Shown: piece by piece, positions 31,883 through 40,754 of the stretch
How the letters are laid out: each line of letters begins with the position of its first letter
How positions within the stretch are numbered: position 1 is the first letter of the stretch
Assembly (NCBI GenBank): GCA_028692415.1
Contig: JAQUXM010000004.1
Coordinates: 6,863-52,406, forward strand
From: Syntrophomonadaceae bacterium
GTDB taxonomy: Bacteria; Bacillota; Syntrophomonadia; Syntrophomonadales; Syntrophomonadaceae
Length of the DNA stretch: 45,544 nucleotides
Direction of reading: 5' to 3'
Program-made: the position numbers and the translations under genes
Notes under the pieces: generated by a model
What the model was told of the DNA's origin: nothing
Seen by the model: the letters and a program-made list of their open reading frames with translations, nothing else
Databases searched by the model: none

Positions 31883-32634
31883 GTTTGGAAAACATAAGTC
31901 AGGAATTCGGAGGCTTGCGTGCTTTGGACGCGGTTAATATTGATGTTGCAGAGCTGGCTATATTTGGTATAATCGGCCCCAATGGAGCGGGAAAAACCAC
32001 CTTGTTTAATATTATTACGGGATTCTATGTTCCGACTGAAGGCAGTTTGATTTTTCAAGGGCGCAATGTAAACGGAGTAGCTACCCATAGTATTGCGCGG
32101 CTGGGTATCGCCCGTACTTTTCAAAATATACGGCTGTTCAACAAGCTGTCAGTTTTGGACAATGTCCGAATTGGTTGTCATGGCGTAAGCAAGTGTGGCT
32201 TTTTTAGCAGTTTGCTGGGCTTGCCGGCGATGCTCCGCGAGGAAAAGCAAATCAAGGAAGAGGCGGTTAGGCTTCTGGCTCTGGTAGGTCTTTATGAAAA
32301 AAGACAGGAATATGCGGAAAATCTAGCCTATGGCGAACAGCGGAAATTGGAAATTGCCCGGGCCCTGGCCTTAAAACCTTCGCTGCTGCTGCTTGATGAG
32401 CCTGCGGCCGGGATGAACACGGGCGAGAAGGCGGAATTAATGGATCTCATTCGGGAAATCCGGCAGGATATGAAGATTACCATTCTTTTAGTGGAACATG
32501 ATATGAATCTGGTTATGAATATCTGCGAAAGGATAGCCGTACTCGATTATGGCCGAAAAATTGCCGAAGGCTCACCATTCGAAATTAAAAGTGATGAAAG
32601 GGTCATTCAGTCTTATCTGGGAGCAGGCGCATGA
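31870..32634 (+). CDS. livG: Branched-chain amino acid ABC transporter ATPase LivG
   Basis: 254-aa ATPase of the LivG type. Walker A is IIGPNGAGKTTLFN (about residues 35-48), followed by the LivG-specific ITGFYVPTEGSLIFQGRNVN and GIARTFQNIRLFNKLSVLDN. The ABC signature is variant, LAYGEQRKLEIARAL, as usual for this family. Walker B is LLLLDEPAAGMN and the switch His is in LLVEHDMNLVM. In characterised transporters LivG pairs with LivF. No livF is present here: the next gene, overlapping by 4 nt, is an EamA transporter. Confidence 0.95.
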   Translation: MPVLSLENISQEFGGLRALDAVNIDVAELAIFGIIGPNGAGKTTLFNIITGFYVPTEGSLIFQGRNVNGVATHSIARLGIARTFQNIRLFNKLSVLDNVRIGCHGVSKCGFFSSLLGLPAMLREEKQIKEEAVRLLALVGLYEKRQEYAENLAYGEQRKLEIARALALKPSLLLLDEPAAGMNTGEKAELMDLIREIRQDMKITILLVEHDMNLVMNICERIAVLDYGRKIAEGSPFEIKSDERVIQSYLGAGA

Positions 32635-33518
32635 GACCCTTGAACATTTATATCTTGATATTTTTCTCAGTCTTCTGTATGGCTACTTCATCCATCATCA
32701 TCCGCTACTCCAGTTCGCCAGCTATGATCATAGCTCTCTACCGCGTCGTATTTACCGCCGTACTGGCAGCATCCCTGGGAGGGACCAGAATCTTCGCTAA
32801 CTTAAGGGCGATAAACCGGCGCGATTATTTTTATATATTGTTAGCCGGCATCTTTTTGGCACTGCACTTCGGATTCTGGATTACCTCATTAGACTACACC
32901 AGTATTCCCAGTTCGGTTTTATTCACCAACCTGCAGGTTGTCTTTGTACTCCTGTTTTCTATTTTCATTCTTAAGGAAAAAGTTAATGCATGGGTTAGCG
33001 GGGGGATTCTGCTGGCTATACTGGGCAGCGCCATGATTGGCGGGGGCGACCTGGCATCCGGACGTTTTTATGGGGACATGCTGGCACTCACCAGCGGGCT
33101 CTTTGTGGCCATTTATTTTATAGCCGGAAGACAAGTGCGAAGCCGGGTGGATGTCTGGTCCTACACCGGTGCGGTGTCGGCGGTGGCGGCTTTGGTCTTG
33201 GTGCCAGCCAGCATTTTATTCGATTTACCCCTTACTGGATTCGGAATTCGGGAATGGTTGTTGTTTTTCCTCCTGGCTTTGGGACCGGGTATTGCCGGTC
33301 ACGGTATTCTCAACTGGGCCTTGAAATATGTAAAGGCCCCCGTAGTTTCAGTTTCCATACTAGGAGAATCCGTAGGGGCCAGTATCCTGGCTTATATTTG
33401 TTTTGGCGAACTCTTGCTCTGGTATCAGATTATCGGTGGTATCTTTATTCTTTCCGGCATTTACATGGCAGTCACCAATGAAGCCAAAACCGAACTCGCT
33501 GCCCAGCCGGTCAGCTAA
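32631..33518 (+). CDS. EamA/DMT-family transporter
   Basis: 295-aa drug/metabolite-transporter family membrane protein with ten predicted segments in two EamA repeats. The start is ILIFFSVFCMATSSIIIRYS and the first repeat ends SVLFTNLQVVFVLLFSIFIL KEKV. The second contains GHGILNWALKYVKAPVVSVS and LGESVGASILAYICFGELL, the typical last helices. It overlaps livG by ATGA, so it is translated with the BCAA transporter genes and may export amino acids or a related metabolite (inference). Its stop overlaps the stop of the convergent SpoIID-like gene by 3 nt, with no terminator between. Confidence 0.92.
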   Translation: MRPLNIYILIFFSVFCMATSSIIIRYSSSPAMIIALYRVVFTAVLAASLGGTRIFANLRAINRRDYFYILLAGIFLALHFGFWITSLDYTSIPSSVLFTNLQVVFVLLFSIFILKEKVNAWVSGGILLAILGSAMIGGGDLASGRFYGDMLALTSGLFVAIYFIAGRQVRSRVDVWSYTGAVSAVAALVLVPASILFDLPLTGFGIREWLLFFLLALGPGIAGHGILNWALKYVKAPVVSVSILGESVGASILAYICFGELLLWYQIIGGIFILSGIYMAVTNEAKTELAAQPVS

Positions 33519-34492
33519 TCGTAGATTTTTGTCCAGTTGGTCTTGGGGAAGTAGTGCTCGACAATCTGGCGAGCCTTTTGACCTTCTTTGGCCATGGTGA
33601 ATGCACCCCACTGCTCCATGCCGCAGCCATGACCCCAGCCGTTGCCTTTAAAAACGATATTGTTGCCTTCAGCCTTGATGCTGCTGAATATAGTTGAATA
33701 AAGAAGATCAAATCCAACTTTTTCCCGGAGCATGGCCGCGGGAATAGAAGCCTGGCCGGCGGTGATGGTCAGTGCTCGTCCGGAGGGCCCTTTTTTGCTT
33801 ATACGAATATCATCCAACGATCCGGCCTTGCTTCCCATAATATTCTTGATTTGCCAGCGCGGTACTTTTACGGTCCAGTTTTTATACTTGGCCGGGGCAT
33901 TTTTGATGCCGTTGGTTGTTACCGGAACAAGATATGAAGCTTTTTTCTTTAGCTTTGGAAAACCCTCCTCAATGCTGGCGGTTTTGTCCTTGGATAAGGA
34001 GTGGAACAAGGCATAGACAAACTTGCCTTTATAGGTAAGCACCTGACCGCGCGTCTCTTCTACTGCTTTGCTGATATTGGGGGTGATGGCCTTTTCGTCA
34101 TAAGCCTGAAATTCAGTATGGTCATCGCTGGCGTCCGTATTGTGTTTTTGCCTGGTGCCATTTTCATATTCCATCAAGGCCAGGGTCATCGTCCGGGCTA
34201 CAATAGCTTGTGCTTTCAAGGCCTCCATAGGATACTTGGGCCCGATTTCAGCAGCCACTACACCCTTGAGGTATTCTTCCAGCTTTAAATTCTGAGTTTT
34301 ACCGGTATCTTTACGGTAAAGGCTGATAGTTGGCTCGGCTTTATATTTGACTACTTCTGGAGCCATATACTGTGGTTGAACTGCTTGGGGGACTGGCTTT
34401 TTTGCCTCTTTTTGGCAGCCGCCAATACAGGATAAGAGGGCTGTAATCAATAAAAATACCAGGATTTTAGTGCAATTTGTTCTTTTAAGCAA
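33515..34492 (-). CDS. SpoIID/LytB-domain lipoprotein
   Basis: 325-aa protein of the SpoIID/LytB (amidase enhancer / lytic transglycosylase) family. The hallmarks are LEEYLKGVVAAEIGPKYPME ALKAQAIVARTMTL (start of domain), and the C-terminal FKGNGWGHGCGMEQWGAFTM. I place the start at TTG 34492, which has AAAGGAG 8 nt upstream on the minus strand; the track start ATG 34534 would put that site inside the gene. The shorter form gives a clean lipoprotein signal (ILVFLLITALLSCIGGC). A proline-rich linker follows. It is more likely a vegetative or sporulation cell-wall factor than true SpoIID, which lies elsewhere in most genomes (inference). Confidence 0.88.
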   Translation of the reverse strand: MLKRTNCTKILVFLLITALLSCIGGCQKEAKKPVPQAVQPQYMAPEVVKYKAEPTISLYRKDTGKTQNLKLEEYLKGVVAAEIGPKYPMEALKAQAIVARTMTLALMEYENGTRQKHNTDASDDHTEFQAYDEKAITPNISKAVEETRGQVLTYKGKFVYALFHSLSKDKTASIEEGFPKLKKKASYLVPVTTNGIKNAPAKYKNWTVKVPRWQIKNIMGSKAGSLDDIRISKKGPSGRALTITAGQASIPAAMLREKVGFDLLYSTIFSSIKAEGNNIVFKGNGWGHGCGMEQWGAFTMAKEGQKARQIVEHYFPKTNWTKIYD

Positions 34493-34594
34493 AAAACTCG
34501 CTCCTTTACTTTTTGCTGTAGTTTTCCCTGGCATTTTTTACTTATGTCTGGCAAACTCAGGGATTTTCTTCGCTTTATAAAGCACAATATTTAT

Positions 34595-34732
34595 AACAAG
34601 GTAAAAAGATGTCTCCCGCTTCTTTAAGCGGCCAGGTTCCTGTTAACGGAAACGGACGGTGGGTTTTAATCTCCCGCCTCCTTGCAGCGGTGCGGAAGAA
34701 ACTGCTCTGCAGTTTCTTCCGATGCTTAAATA
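34595..34732 (+). repeat. ~130-nt structured repeat, copy E
   Basis: Contains CTCCCGCTTCTTTAAGCGG, GTTAACGGAAACGGACGGTG and TCTCCCGCCTCCTTGCAGCG. The second stem is perfect: CGGAAGAAACTGC (34693-34705), loop TCT, GCAGTTTCTTCCG (34709-34721), then ATGCTTAAAT. The outer stem has decayed (AACAAGGTA against CGCCTCCTT). It ends about 30 nt before trmL, in sense orientation. Confidence 0.85.
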
Positions 34733-34762
34733 GAGATTAATAAGCTTTAAGGAGGGATCAGC

Positions 34763-35230
34763 ATGCATATTGTACTGGTCGAGCCCGAAATACCCCAGAA
34801 TACAGGTAATATTGCCCGCACTTGTGCTTTGACCAATACTACCCTGCACCTGGTGCGGCCATTGGGATTTTCCCTGGAAGATCGATATTTGAAAAGAGCC
34901 GGTTTGGATTACTGGGATAAAGTGGAGCTAAAGCTTTGGGACAGTTTCGAGGAACTGGCCGGGTACTATGCCGAAGCCCGTTTTTTTCTGGCTACTACCC
35001 GAAGCGAACAAAACTATCACCAGGTACAATATCCCCATGACAGTTTTTTGGTTTTTGGTAAAGAAACGAAAGGACTGCCAAAGGGAATTCTTGATGCATA
35101 TCCTGACGGCCAGATTCGTATTCCCATGCGGGATATAGGACGCTCGCTCAACTTGGCCAATTCGGCAGCTATTATCTTGTATGAAGCATTAAGGCAGAAT
35201 GAATTTAATGCTTTAAAACAAGAGACTTAA
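34763..35230 (+). CDS. trmL: tRNA (cytidine(34)-2'-O)-methyltransferase
   Basis: 155-aa SPOUT-family methyltransferase that 2'-O-methylates the wobble base of certain leucine tRNAs. The start MHIVLVEPEIPQNTGNIART and the knot motifs LVFGKETKGLPKGIL and IRIPMRDIGRSLNLANSAAI are complete; length matches TrmL. AAGGAGG precedes ATG 34763. Copy E of the structured repeat forms most of its leader. Confidence 0.95.
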   Translation: MHIVLVEPEIPQNTGNIARTCALTNTTLHLVRPLGFSLEDRYLKRAGLDYWDKVELKLWDSFEELAGYYAEARFFLATTRSEQNYHQVQYPHDSFLVFGKETKGLPKGILDAYPDGQIRIPMRDIGRSLNLANSAAIILYEALRQNEFNALKQET

Positions 35231-35415
35231 GCCCCTATAAAATAATTAATAGTAATGTTGCAGGAAAAAAGACCCGATTTGATTAATAATAAATATATTA
35301 TATATACCTTTACCTGCTGTTAAAAAATGTATATTATGATAAAAAATAATCAACTGGAAGCATGACCTTTTATAAAAACAGCTGGCAATTGAATATGCAG
35401 ATAGGGGAGAGTAAA

Positions 35416-37332
35416 TTGAACGAACAGGCATTAGGGACAGGCAAGGTTCAGTTGTGGACCACGCTTGAACATTTGAATATCCTCAGTGATAAGCTCAATG
35501 AACTATTCTTTATCTATGATAAAACCGGAATAATCAAATTCATGAATAATAAAGCACTGGAGGTTCTGGGATATGGAGCTCAGGAAATAATAGGAAGCAG
35601 TATGCTGTCGCTAACTACGGATGAATATAAGGACCAACTAAGGGTAGAAATGGAAAACCTTTTTGGTCAGGGCATAAGCAGTATTTTTGAACTACCGGTG
35701 ATTGGCAAAGATGGTGCCCAACGACTTATTCATTTTAAAAGTGCTCCTATTATTGAAGAGGGTGAAATACCCGGAGGAATAACGCTTGGACAGGATATAA
35801 CTGCGTACCGGTATGCGACTGAAGCCCAGCGTATTACCGAGGAAAAACTAGCGGCGGCTTTTAACCTCAGCCCGGAAATGATAGCCATTAGTTCTCTGGA
35901 AGACGGACGTTATCTGGAGGTTAACGATGCCTTTGTAAGCCTTTTTGGCTATAGCCGAGAGGAGATTGTCGGCAAGACGGTCCGAGAGTTGAAAATTTGG
36001 GTTAATCCCCAAAATCGTGCTCGTTTGCAGAGGATGGTATTAGAAAATCCAATAGTTCGCGGAATAGAAGATAGCTTTAGGAAAAAATCGGGTGATATAT
36101 GGAGAGGTATTTGTTCTTTTGCACGGCTTAATATTGGCGGAGAACCTTTCATACTAACTGTAGGCACTGATATTACTGAAAAAAGACGTATGGAAGACGA
36201 CCTGCTAAAGGCTAGCAAATTGGAATCTTTAGGCATTTTAGCTGGGGGCCTGGCTCATGATTTTAATAATCTACTCACTATTATTATGGGCAACCTAACC
36301 TTAAGCAAAATGATTAATCAAGATAACCCTGATTCACTCAAGTTTTTACAGGAAGCTGAACATGCAATTTTGCAAGCCCGGTGTTTAACCCAGCAACTGC
36401 TTACCTTTGCCCGGGGTGGAGCACCGGTAATGAAAATAACCACAATTGAAGAGTTAATCAAAGATGCGGTGACATTTTCCCTCAGTGGGTCCAGTGTTAA
36501 AGCTCAGTTTAACATTAAAAATCTATGGAAGGTAGAAATTGATGCGGGGCAGATCAACCAGGTTATCAACAATCTCATACTTAATGCGGTTCAGGCCATG
36601 CCTGACGGCGGAGAGATACGGGTTGCAGCAGACAACACCGAATTGGATGAATTTAATATGCATCCTCTAAAAGCTGGCCCTTATATCAGAATATCCATTA
36701 AAGATCAGGGACAGGGCATTCCCGAGCATTGTCTGGATAAGATATTTGATCCCTATTTTACTACCAAGGAGCAAGGAACTGGTCTGGGATTGGCTACCGC
36801 TTTTTCAATTATCAACCGGCACGGGGGTCATCTTTACTGTGAATCTTCAGCAAATGAAGGGGCCTGTTTTAATATTTATCTGCCTGCGGTATGTGATGAA
36901 GTTGAATTGGCCAAAGAAGAGGAACGTGTTCCTTTACAGGGCAAGGGGAGAGTGCTGGTAATGGATGATCAATACCGGATCCAAACCATGCTTGGGGAAA
37001 TGCTAATCCAGTTAGGATATGAACCGGAACTGACTAATGATGGAATGCAAAGCATAGAAAGATACCGGGAGGCTATGGCTAATGGAAAGCCCTTTAACGC
37101 TGTAATTATGGACCTGACCATTCCAGGGGGGATGGGGGGCAAGAGGGCGCTGGAAGGCCTCGTTGCAATTGATCCGGCGGTAAGAGTGATAGTCAGCAGC
37201 GGCTATACCAGTGATCCATTGCTATCCCAGCAGGGAAAATCAGGTTTTCAAGCAGTTCTGGCCAAGCCATATAGTATAGTAGAATTGAGTGAGGTATTGC
37301 AAAAAGTAATTCAAAATGAACAGGCTTCCTAA
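35416..37332 (+). CDS. PAS-PAS hybrid histidine kinase with C-terminal receiver
   Basis: 638-aa soluble hybrid sensor kinase. Two PAS domains come first (LNELFFIYDKTGIIKFMNNK, about 20-130; LSPEMIAISSLEDGRYLEVN, about 145-255). HisKA has LAGGLAHDFNNLL with the phospho-acceptor His at about 281. The ATPase domain has NQVINNLILNAVQAMPDGG and DQGQGIPEHCLDKIFDPYFT TKEQGTGLGLA. The receiver (about 515-635) has Asp in VIMDLTIPGGMGG, acidic DD in VLVMDDQ, and Lys in LAKPYS. No membrane segment, so it senses something inside the cell. TTG 35416 has GGGGAG and is preferred over ATG 35362, which has no clear site. The next gene encodes a GGDEF response regulator, a likely target. Confidence 0.92.
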   Translation: MNEQALGTGKVQLWTTLEHLNILSDKLNELFFIYDKTGIIKFMNNKALEVLGYGAQEIIGSSMLSLTTDEYKDQLRVEMENLFGQGISSIFELPVIGKDGAQRLIHFKSAPIIEEGEIPGGITLGQDITAYRYATEAQRITEEKLAAAFNLSPEMIAISSLEDGRYLEVNDAFVSLFGYSREEIVGKTVRELKIWVNPQNRARLQRMVLENPIVRGIEDSFRKKSGDIWRGICSFARLNIGGEPFILTVGTDITEKRRMEDDLLKASKLESLGILAGGLAHDFNNLLTIIMGNLTLSKMINQDNPDSLKFLQEAEHAILQARCLTQQLLTFARGGAPVMKITTIEELIKDAVTFSLSGSSVKAQFNIKNLWKVEIDAGQINQVINNLILNAVQAMPDGGEIRVAADNTELDEFNMHPLKAGPYIRISIKDQGQGIPEHCLDKIFDPYFTTKEQGTGLGLATAFSIINRHGGHLYCESSANEGACFNIYLPAVCDEVELAKEEERVPLQGKGRVLVMDDQYRIQTMLGEMLIQLGYEPELTNDGMQSIERYREAMANGKPFNAVIMDLTIPGGMGGKRALEGLVAIDPAVRVIVSSGYTSDPLLSQQGKSGFQAVLAKPYSIVELSEVLQKVIQNEQAS

Positions 37333-37383
37333 ATAGTCGTAAGCTTAATCCAAAATACCTAGATAATGTGTAAAAAGATTAAA

Positions 37384-37401
37384 TATAGAAAAATTTCTAT
37401 A
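37384..37401. promoter_or_regulatory. Small palindrome upstream of the GGDEF regulator
   Basis: TATAGAAA AA TTTCTATA, perfect 8-bp arms, 62 nt before the chosen start. It could be an operator or part of a promoter; no clear -35/-10 pair was found next to it. Confidence 0.35.
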
Positions 37402-37462
37402 CAGAGGGTTGGCTTTAGCGTATTATGGTATTGTTATGATTCGGAAGGAGATGGGAAAAGCA

Positions 37463-38362
37463 ATGCGGGTGCTGGTAGCTGACGATGATGCTTTGTCCAG
37501 AAAAATTCTGGAGGAGTCACTTAACCACTGGGGATATGAGCCGGTTATTGCCAAAGACGGAGATGAAGCGTGGGACATGCTCAAAGAGGATGGAGGACCG
37601 ACTCTGGTAATACTGGACTGGGTGATGCCCGGAATGGAAGGGATCGAGGTATGCCGGAAGGTTAGAGCACGGAACACGGTGAATTATTTTTACATCATAC
37701 TCCTGTCTGCCAAGAATTCGCACTATGATGTTATCAAGGGATTGGAATCAGGTGCGGATGATTATATTATAAAACCGTTTCACTCGGAAGAGTTAAGATC
37801 CCGGCTCAAAATCGGCCAGCGAATTATTGAACTTGAAAAGAGGATTTTGTGTCTGGCGAGTACGGACTATTTAACTGCACTATTGAACCGGCGAGCCTTT
37901 ATAGAACGTATGGAAGCTGAAATTAACCGGGTTACCCGGGAAAAGAAAAGTCTTGGCATTGTAATAGCTGATCTCGATTATTTTAAATCAGTAAATGATA
38001 CCTACGGACACCAGGCTGGCGATCTCGTGCTGCAGGAATTTTCACGCTTGTTGTGTTCATCTTTTAGAATTTATGATTTTATAGGACGTTATGGAGGAGA
38101 AGAGTTTATTGTGGGGCTGCCCGGAGCCAGTGCTGAAGTTTCCGGGGCTATAGCCGAAAGAGTAAGAAGACGATTCGAAGAACACCGGACTCTGATTCCC
38201 GAATGGGATGCCGGAATTGGGGTTACTTCAAGTTTTGGTGTTGCGGCCATGGAAAACGGCCAACCGGAACTTAGTATAGACGGGCTGATCAAGCAAGCTG
38301 ATGCTGCCTTGTACCAGGCCAAGCAGCAAGGCCGCAATCAGGTAAAGATATTTAGAACTTAG
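37463..38362 (+). CDS. Response regulator with GGDEF output (diguanylate cyclase)
   Basis: 299-aa receiver-GGDEF protein of the PleD/WspR type. The receiver (about 1-120) begins MRVLVADDDALSRKILEESL, with Asp in LVILDWVMPGMEGIE and Lys in IIKPFHSEELR. The cyclase domain starts STDYLTALLNRRAFIERMEA and has the active motif RYGGEEFIV (about residue 210), so it should make c-di-GMP. An inhibitory I-site RIYD lies five residues before GGEEF, implying product inhibition. The start is uncertain: ATG 37451 touches the AAGGAG and ATG 37436 is also in frame. It directly follows the hybrid kinase. Confidence 0.93.
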   Translation: MRVLVADDDALSRKILEESLNHWGYEPVIAKDGDEAWDMLKEDGGPTLVILDWVMPGMEGIEVCRKVRARNTVNYFYIILLSAKNSHYDVIKGLESGADDYIIKPFHSEELRSRLKIGQRIIELEKRILCLASTDYLTALLNRRAFIERMEAEINRVTREKKSLGIVIADLDYFKSVNDTYGHQAGDLVLQEFSRLLCSSFRIYDFIGRYGGEEFIVGLPGASAEVSGAIAERVRRRFEEHRTLIPEWDAGIGVTSSFGVAAMENGQPELSIDGLIKQADAALYQAKQQGRNQVKIFRT

Positions 38363-38371
38363 CCAGGATTT

Positions 38372-38418
38372 ATACTAAAAATAAAAAAAACCCGTAAGGG
38401 TTTTTTTATTTTTAGTAT
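38372..38418. terminator. Bidirectional intrinsic terminator
   Basis: ATACTAAAAATAAAAAAAAC CC, loop GTAA, GGGTTTTTTTATTTTTAGTAT: a stem with A- and T-rich flanks that serves both strands. It lies between the convergent GGDEF regulator (stop 38362) and ferredoxin (stop 38439) genes. Confidence 0.92.
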
Positions 38419-38438
38419 TTTTAGAAATATAAATACTA

Positions 38439-38639
<201 letters not shown>

Positions 38640-38729
38640 CTATTAGCATTATAATGAACGCTTATTTGTTTGTCAATTTGATAAACAGTGGAATTTATCA
38701 ATTACAGCAGCTATGCAATGATGAATAAT

Positions 38730-38977
38730 AACGAGGCGCAAAGACCTCCCCCGCTTCTTTGAGTGGCCGGATTCATATTAACCCCCCATATTCGCAACAT
38801 CAGTAGTGCCCGCAGGGGTGCACCCACCTATGAAAATGGGGAAAGATTGCCACGTCGCTGCGCTCCTCGCAATGACAAGCACACTAGTTTCATAGCAATG
38901 ACAGGGCGGCGGACTAATCTCCCGCCTCGTTGCAGCGGTGTATTGAAACTGCTCCGCAGTTTCTTTCGATGCCTAAA
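38730..38977 (+). repeat. ~130-nt structured repeat, copy F, interrupted by another repeat
   Basis: Left part AACGAGGCGCAAAGACCTCC...CTTCTTTGAGTGGCCGG ATTCATATTAAC, right part GGCGGCGGACTAATCTCCCG CCTCGTT, then GAAACTGC-TCC-GCAGTTTC and ATGCCTAAAT. The outer stem AACGAGGCG/CGCCTCGTT is intact although about 120 nt were inserted between. It ends 60 nt before thiN, in sense orientation, and with its insert fills most of the 424-nt gap 38613-39036. Confidence 0.85.
38783..38903. repeat. Inserted repeat inside copy F
   Basis: About 120 nt interrupting copy F. The right part, GATTGCCACGTCGCTGCGCT ... CACTAGTTTCATAGCAATGAC, is the reverse complement of modules at 29651-29705 (CTATGAAACTAGTGTGCTTG...). 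The left part, CCCCATATTCGCAACATCAG..., was not seen elsewhere in the window. Confidence 0.8.
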
Positions 38978-39036
38978 TTTGATAAAATAATATTCATTGA
39001 TGGAATGTGCAGATAATATGGAACAGGAGCAAGAAA

Positions 39037-39681
39037 ATGAAATGTGTTATTCTGGCCAATGGTGAATATGAGGAGATTGAAGTTTATCATGATATAGTTC
39101 AGGAAGCCGATATCATTATTTGCGCTGACGGCGGTGCCAATTATGCAAGGCAGATGGGGGTTACGCCCGGTTATATTATTGGCGATTTGGATTCTATTTC
39201 AGCAGAGGTCAAGGAATATTTTGCTGGCCTAAATGTAGAATATCAAAAATACCCGCGCCAGAAAGACTTTACCGACCTGCATTTAGCCCTGGCACTGGCA
39301 GATAAACTAGGGGCGAATGAAATAATTCTTATCGGCAGTTTGGGGAAAAGGTTGGACCACACCCTGGCCAATATATATTGCGGAATAGAGATGGCGCAAA
39401 AGGGCAAGAGAATTATGCATTATTCGCCAAGCTGCACGGTTTATCTGGTCACTGATTATCTGCGCCTAAGCGGAGAAGCAGGTGATCTGGTGTCAGTTAT
39501 GGCATTAAGTGACAAAGCCAGCGGGGTTTATGAAAGGGGCTTTGAATATCCACTGGAGGGTGTGGTAATGGAAAGCTGTAACCCTTTGGGCGTATCCAAT
39601 GTATTACTTGGCGGGGATTATGGGGAAATAGGCCTGAAAGAAGGAATCCTGGCGGTGTTCCATTACCCGAACAAGAAATAA
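39037..39681 (+). CDS. thiN: Thiamine pyrophosphokinase
   Basis: 214-aa enzyme that makes thiamine diphosphate from thiamine and ATP. Family motifs are IICADGGANYARQMGVTPGY IIGDLDSIS (nucleotide and metal site), YPRQKDFTDLHLALALA, and IGSLGKRLDHTLANI. The C-terminal thiamine-binding beta domain is present (GDLVSVMALSDKASGVYERG). ATG 39037 has AGGAG; the track start at 39007 is upstream of it. No TPP riboswitch precedes the gene; its leader is repeat copy F. Confidence 0.94.
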   Translation: MKCVILANGEYEEIEVYHDIVQEADIIICADGGANYARQMGVTPGYIIGDLDSISAEVKEYFAGLNVEYQKYPRQKDFTDLHLALALADKLGANEIILIGSLGKRLDHTLANIYCGIEMAQKGKRIMHYSPSCTVYLVTDYLRLSGEAGDLVSVMALSDKASGVYERGFEYPLEGVVMESCNPLGVSNVLLGGDYGEIGLKEGILAVFHYPNKK

Positions 39682-39855
39682 TATACAAAAGGGAAAGTAG
39701 ATAGGGCTATTTTGCGAAGAACGATTCATTCTATAACAATTTTAATGGATCAGGGGCAGACTTTGCGGCAATTCGGGGTACGATTCGAGCTCTAACAAGC
39801 TTGTCTGGGCACATGCAAGTACATATAAATATAGCAGAAGTGAGTTTAGGGAATT

Positions 39856-39883
39856 CCTCCCCTCACCCCTAACGCCTCACTTG
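39856..39883 (+). repeat. C-rich heptad repeat before cdaA
   Basis: CCTCCCC TCACCCC TAACGCC TCACTTG ends 3 nt before the GGAGG of cdaA. A short G-rich sequence just upstream (GTGAGTTTAGGGAA) could pair with it locally. The rest of the 39682-39899 gap shows nothing else I can identify. Confidence 0.65.
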
Positions 39884-39899
39884 CTTGGAGGAAAATGTT

Positions 39900-40754
39900 T
39901 TGGATTTGAGTATTTTGTCCGGGATTTTTGCCAGCCCCTGGGATATCATTCGCAGTTTGTTGGACATAGCTATAGTTGCATATGTATTTTACCGCATTTT
40001 ACGCTGGATAAGCGGCACCCGCGCTGAACAGCTGCTCCGGGGTTTGATTCTGCTGCTCTTGTTTTCGCTGGCCGCCAGTTATTTGCGCCTGGATATGGTC
40101 AAATGGCTGGTGGAAAAGGTATGGATAGTATTTGCCATCACCTTGCCCATCGTATTTCAACCGGAGTTGCGCCGGCTTCTGGAACAGATTGGCCGCGGCA
40201 GTTTTTTTGCCCGTTCCAATATAGAAATGGAAGAGTATGAAAGCATAATTAACGAGATTGTTGATGCTACTGCTGTATTATCCCGTAACCAGGTTGGGGC
40301 CTTAATAATATTTACCAGGGAAACCGGGATTAACGAGTATCTGGAAAGTGGAGTTTTCCTGGATTCTCTGGTTTCATCAGGATTGCTGGTCAATATCTTT
40401 GTGCCCAACTCACCTCTGCACGATGGGGCCAGCGTAATCAGCGGGGGGAGAATAAAAAAAGCCGCCTGTTTCTTGCCTTTGAGCGATGATCCGCATCTGG
40501 ATAAGGAACTGGGGACCCGCCACCGGGCCGGGCTTGGAATCACCGAGGTTTCCGATGCTCTGGCCTTAATCGTATCTGAAGAAACCGGAACCATATCGCT
40601 GGCCAAGGAGGGTAAGCTGCAGCGTTATTTGGATACCCGGAGCCTTAAGGAGCTTCTTCGCCAGGAGCTTTTATTGCAGGAAAAATGGAGCGAAACAGTG
40701 CGAAGGAGGTGGGCTGGTGAGTCCAAGACCCCCAGGCAAAACGATCGGGCTTAA
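39900..40754 (+). CDS. cdaA: Diadenylate cyclase CdaA
   Basis: 284-aa membrane-bound enzyme that makes c-di-AMP from two ATP. Three membrane helices (about 8-75) precede the DAC domain. The catalytic motifs are complete: PNSPLHDGASVISGG with DGA at about 175, and GTRHRAGLGITE with RHR at about 207. TTG 39900 is the start because GGAGG lies exactly 8 nt upstream; the track start at 39885 would put the site inside the gene. It overlaps ybbR by 38 nt, the conserved cdaA-cdaR arrangement, and glmM, whose product binds and restrains CdaA in other Firmicutes, follows two genes later. Confidence 0.96.
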   Translation: MDLSILSGIFASPWDIIRSLLDIAIVAYVFYRILRWISGTRAEQLLRGLILLLLFSLAASYLRLDMVKWLVEKVWIVFAITLPIVFQPELRRLLEQIGRGSFFARSNIEMEEYESIINEIVDATAVLSRNQVGALIIFTRETGINEYLESGVFLDSLVSSGLLVNIFVPNSPLHDGASVISGGRIKKAACFLPLSDDPHLDKELGTRHRAGLGITEVSDALALIVSEETGTISLAKEGKLQRYLDTRSLKELLRQELLLQEKWSETVRRRWAGESKTPRQNDRA

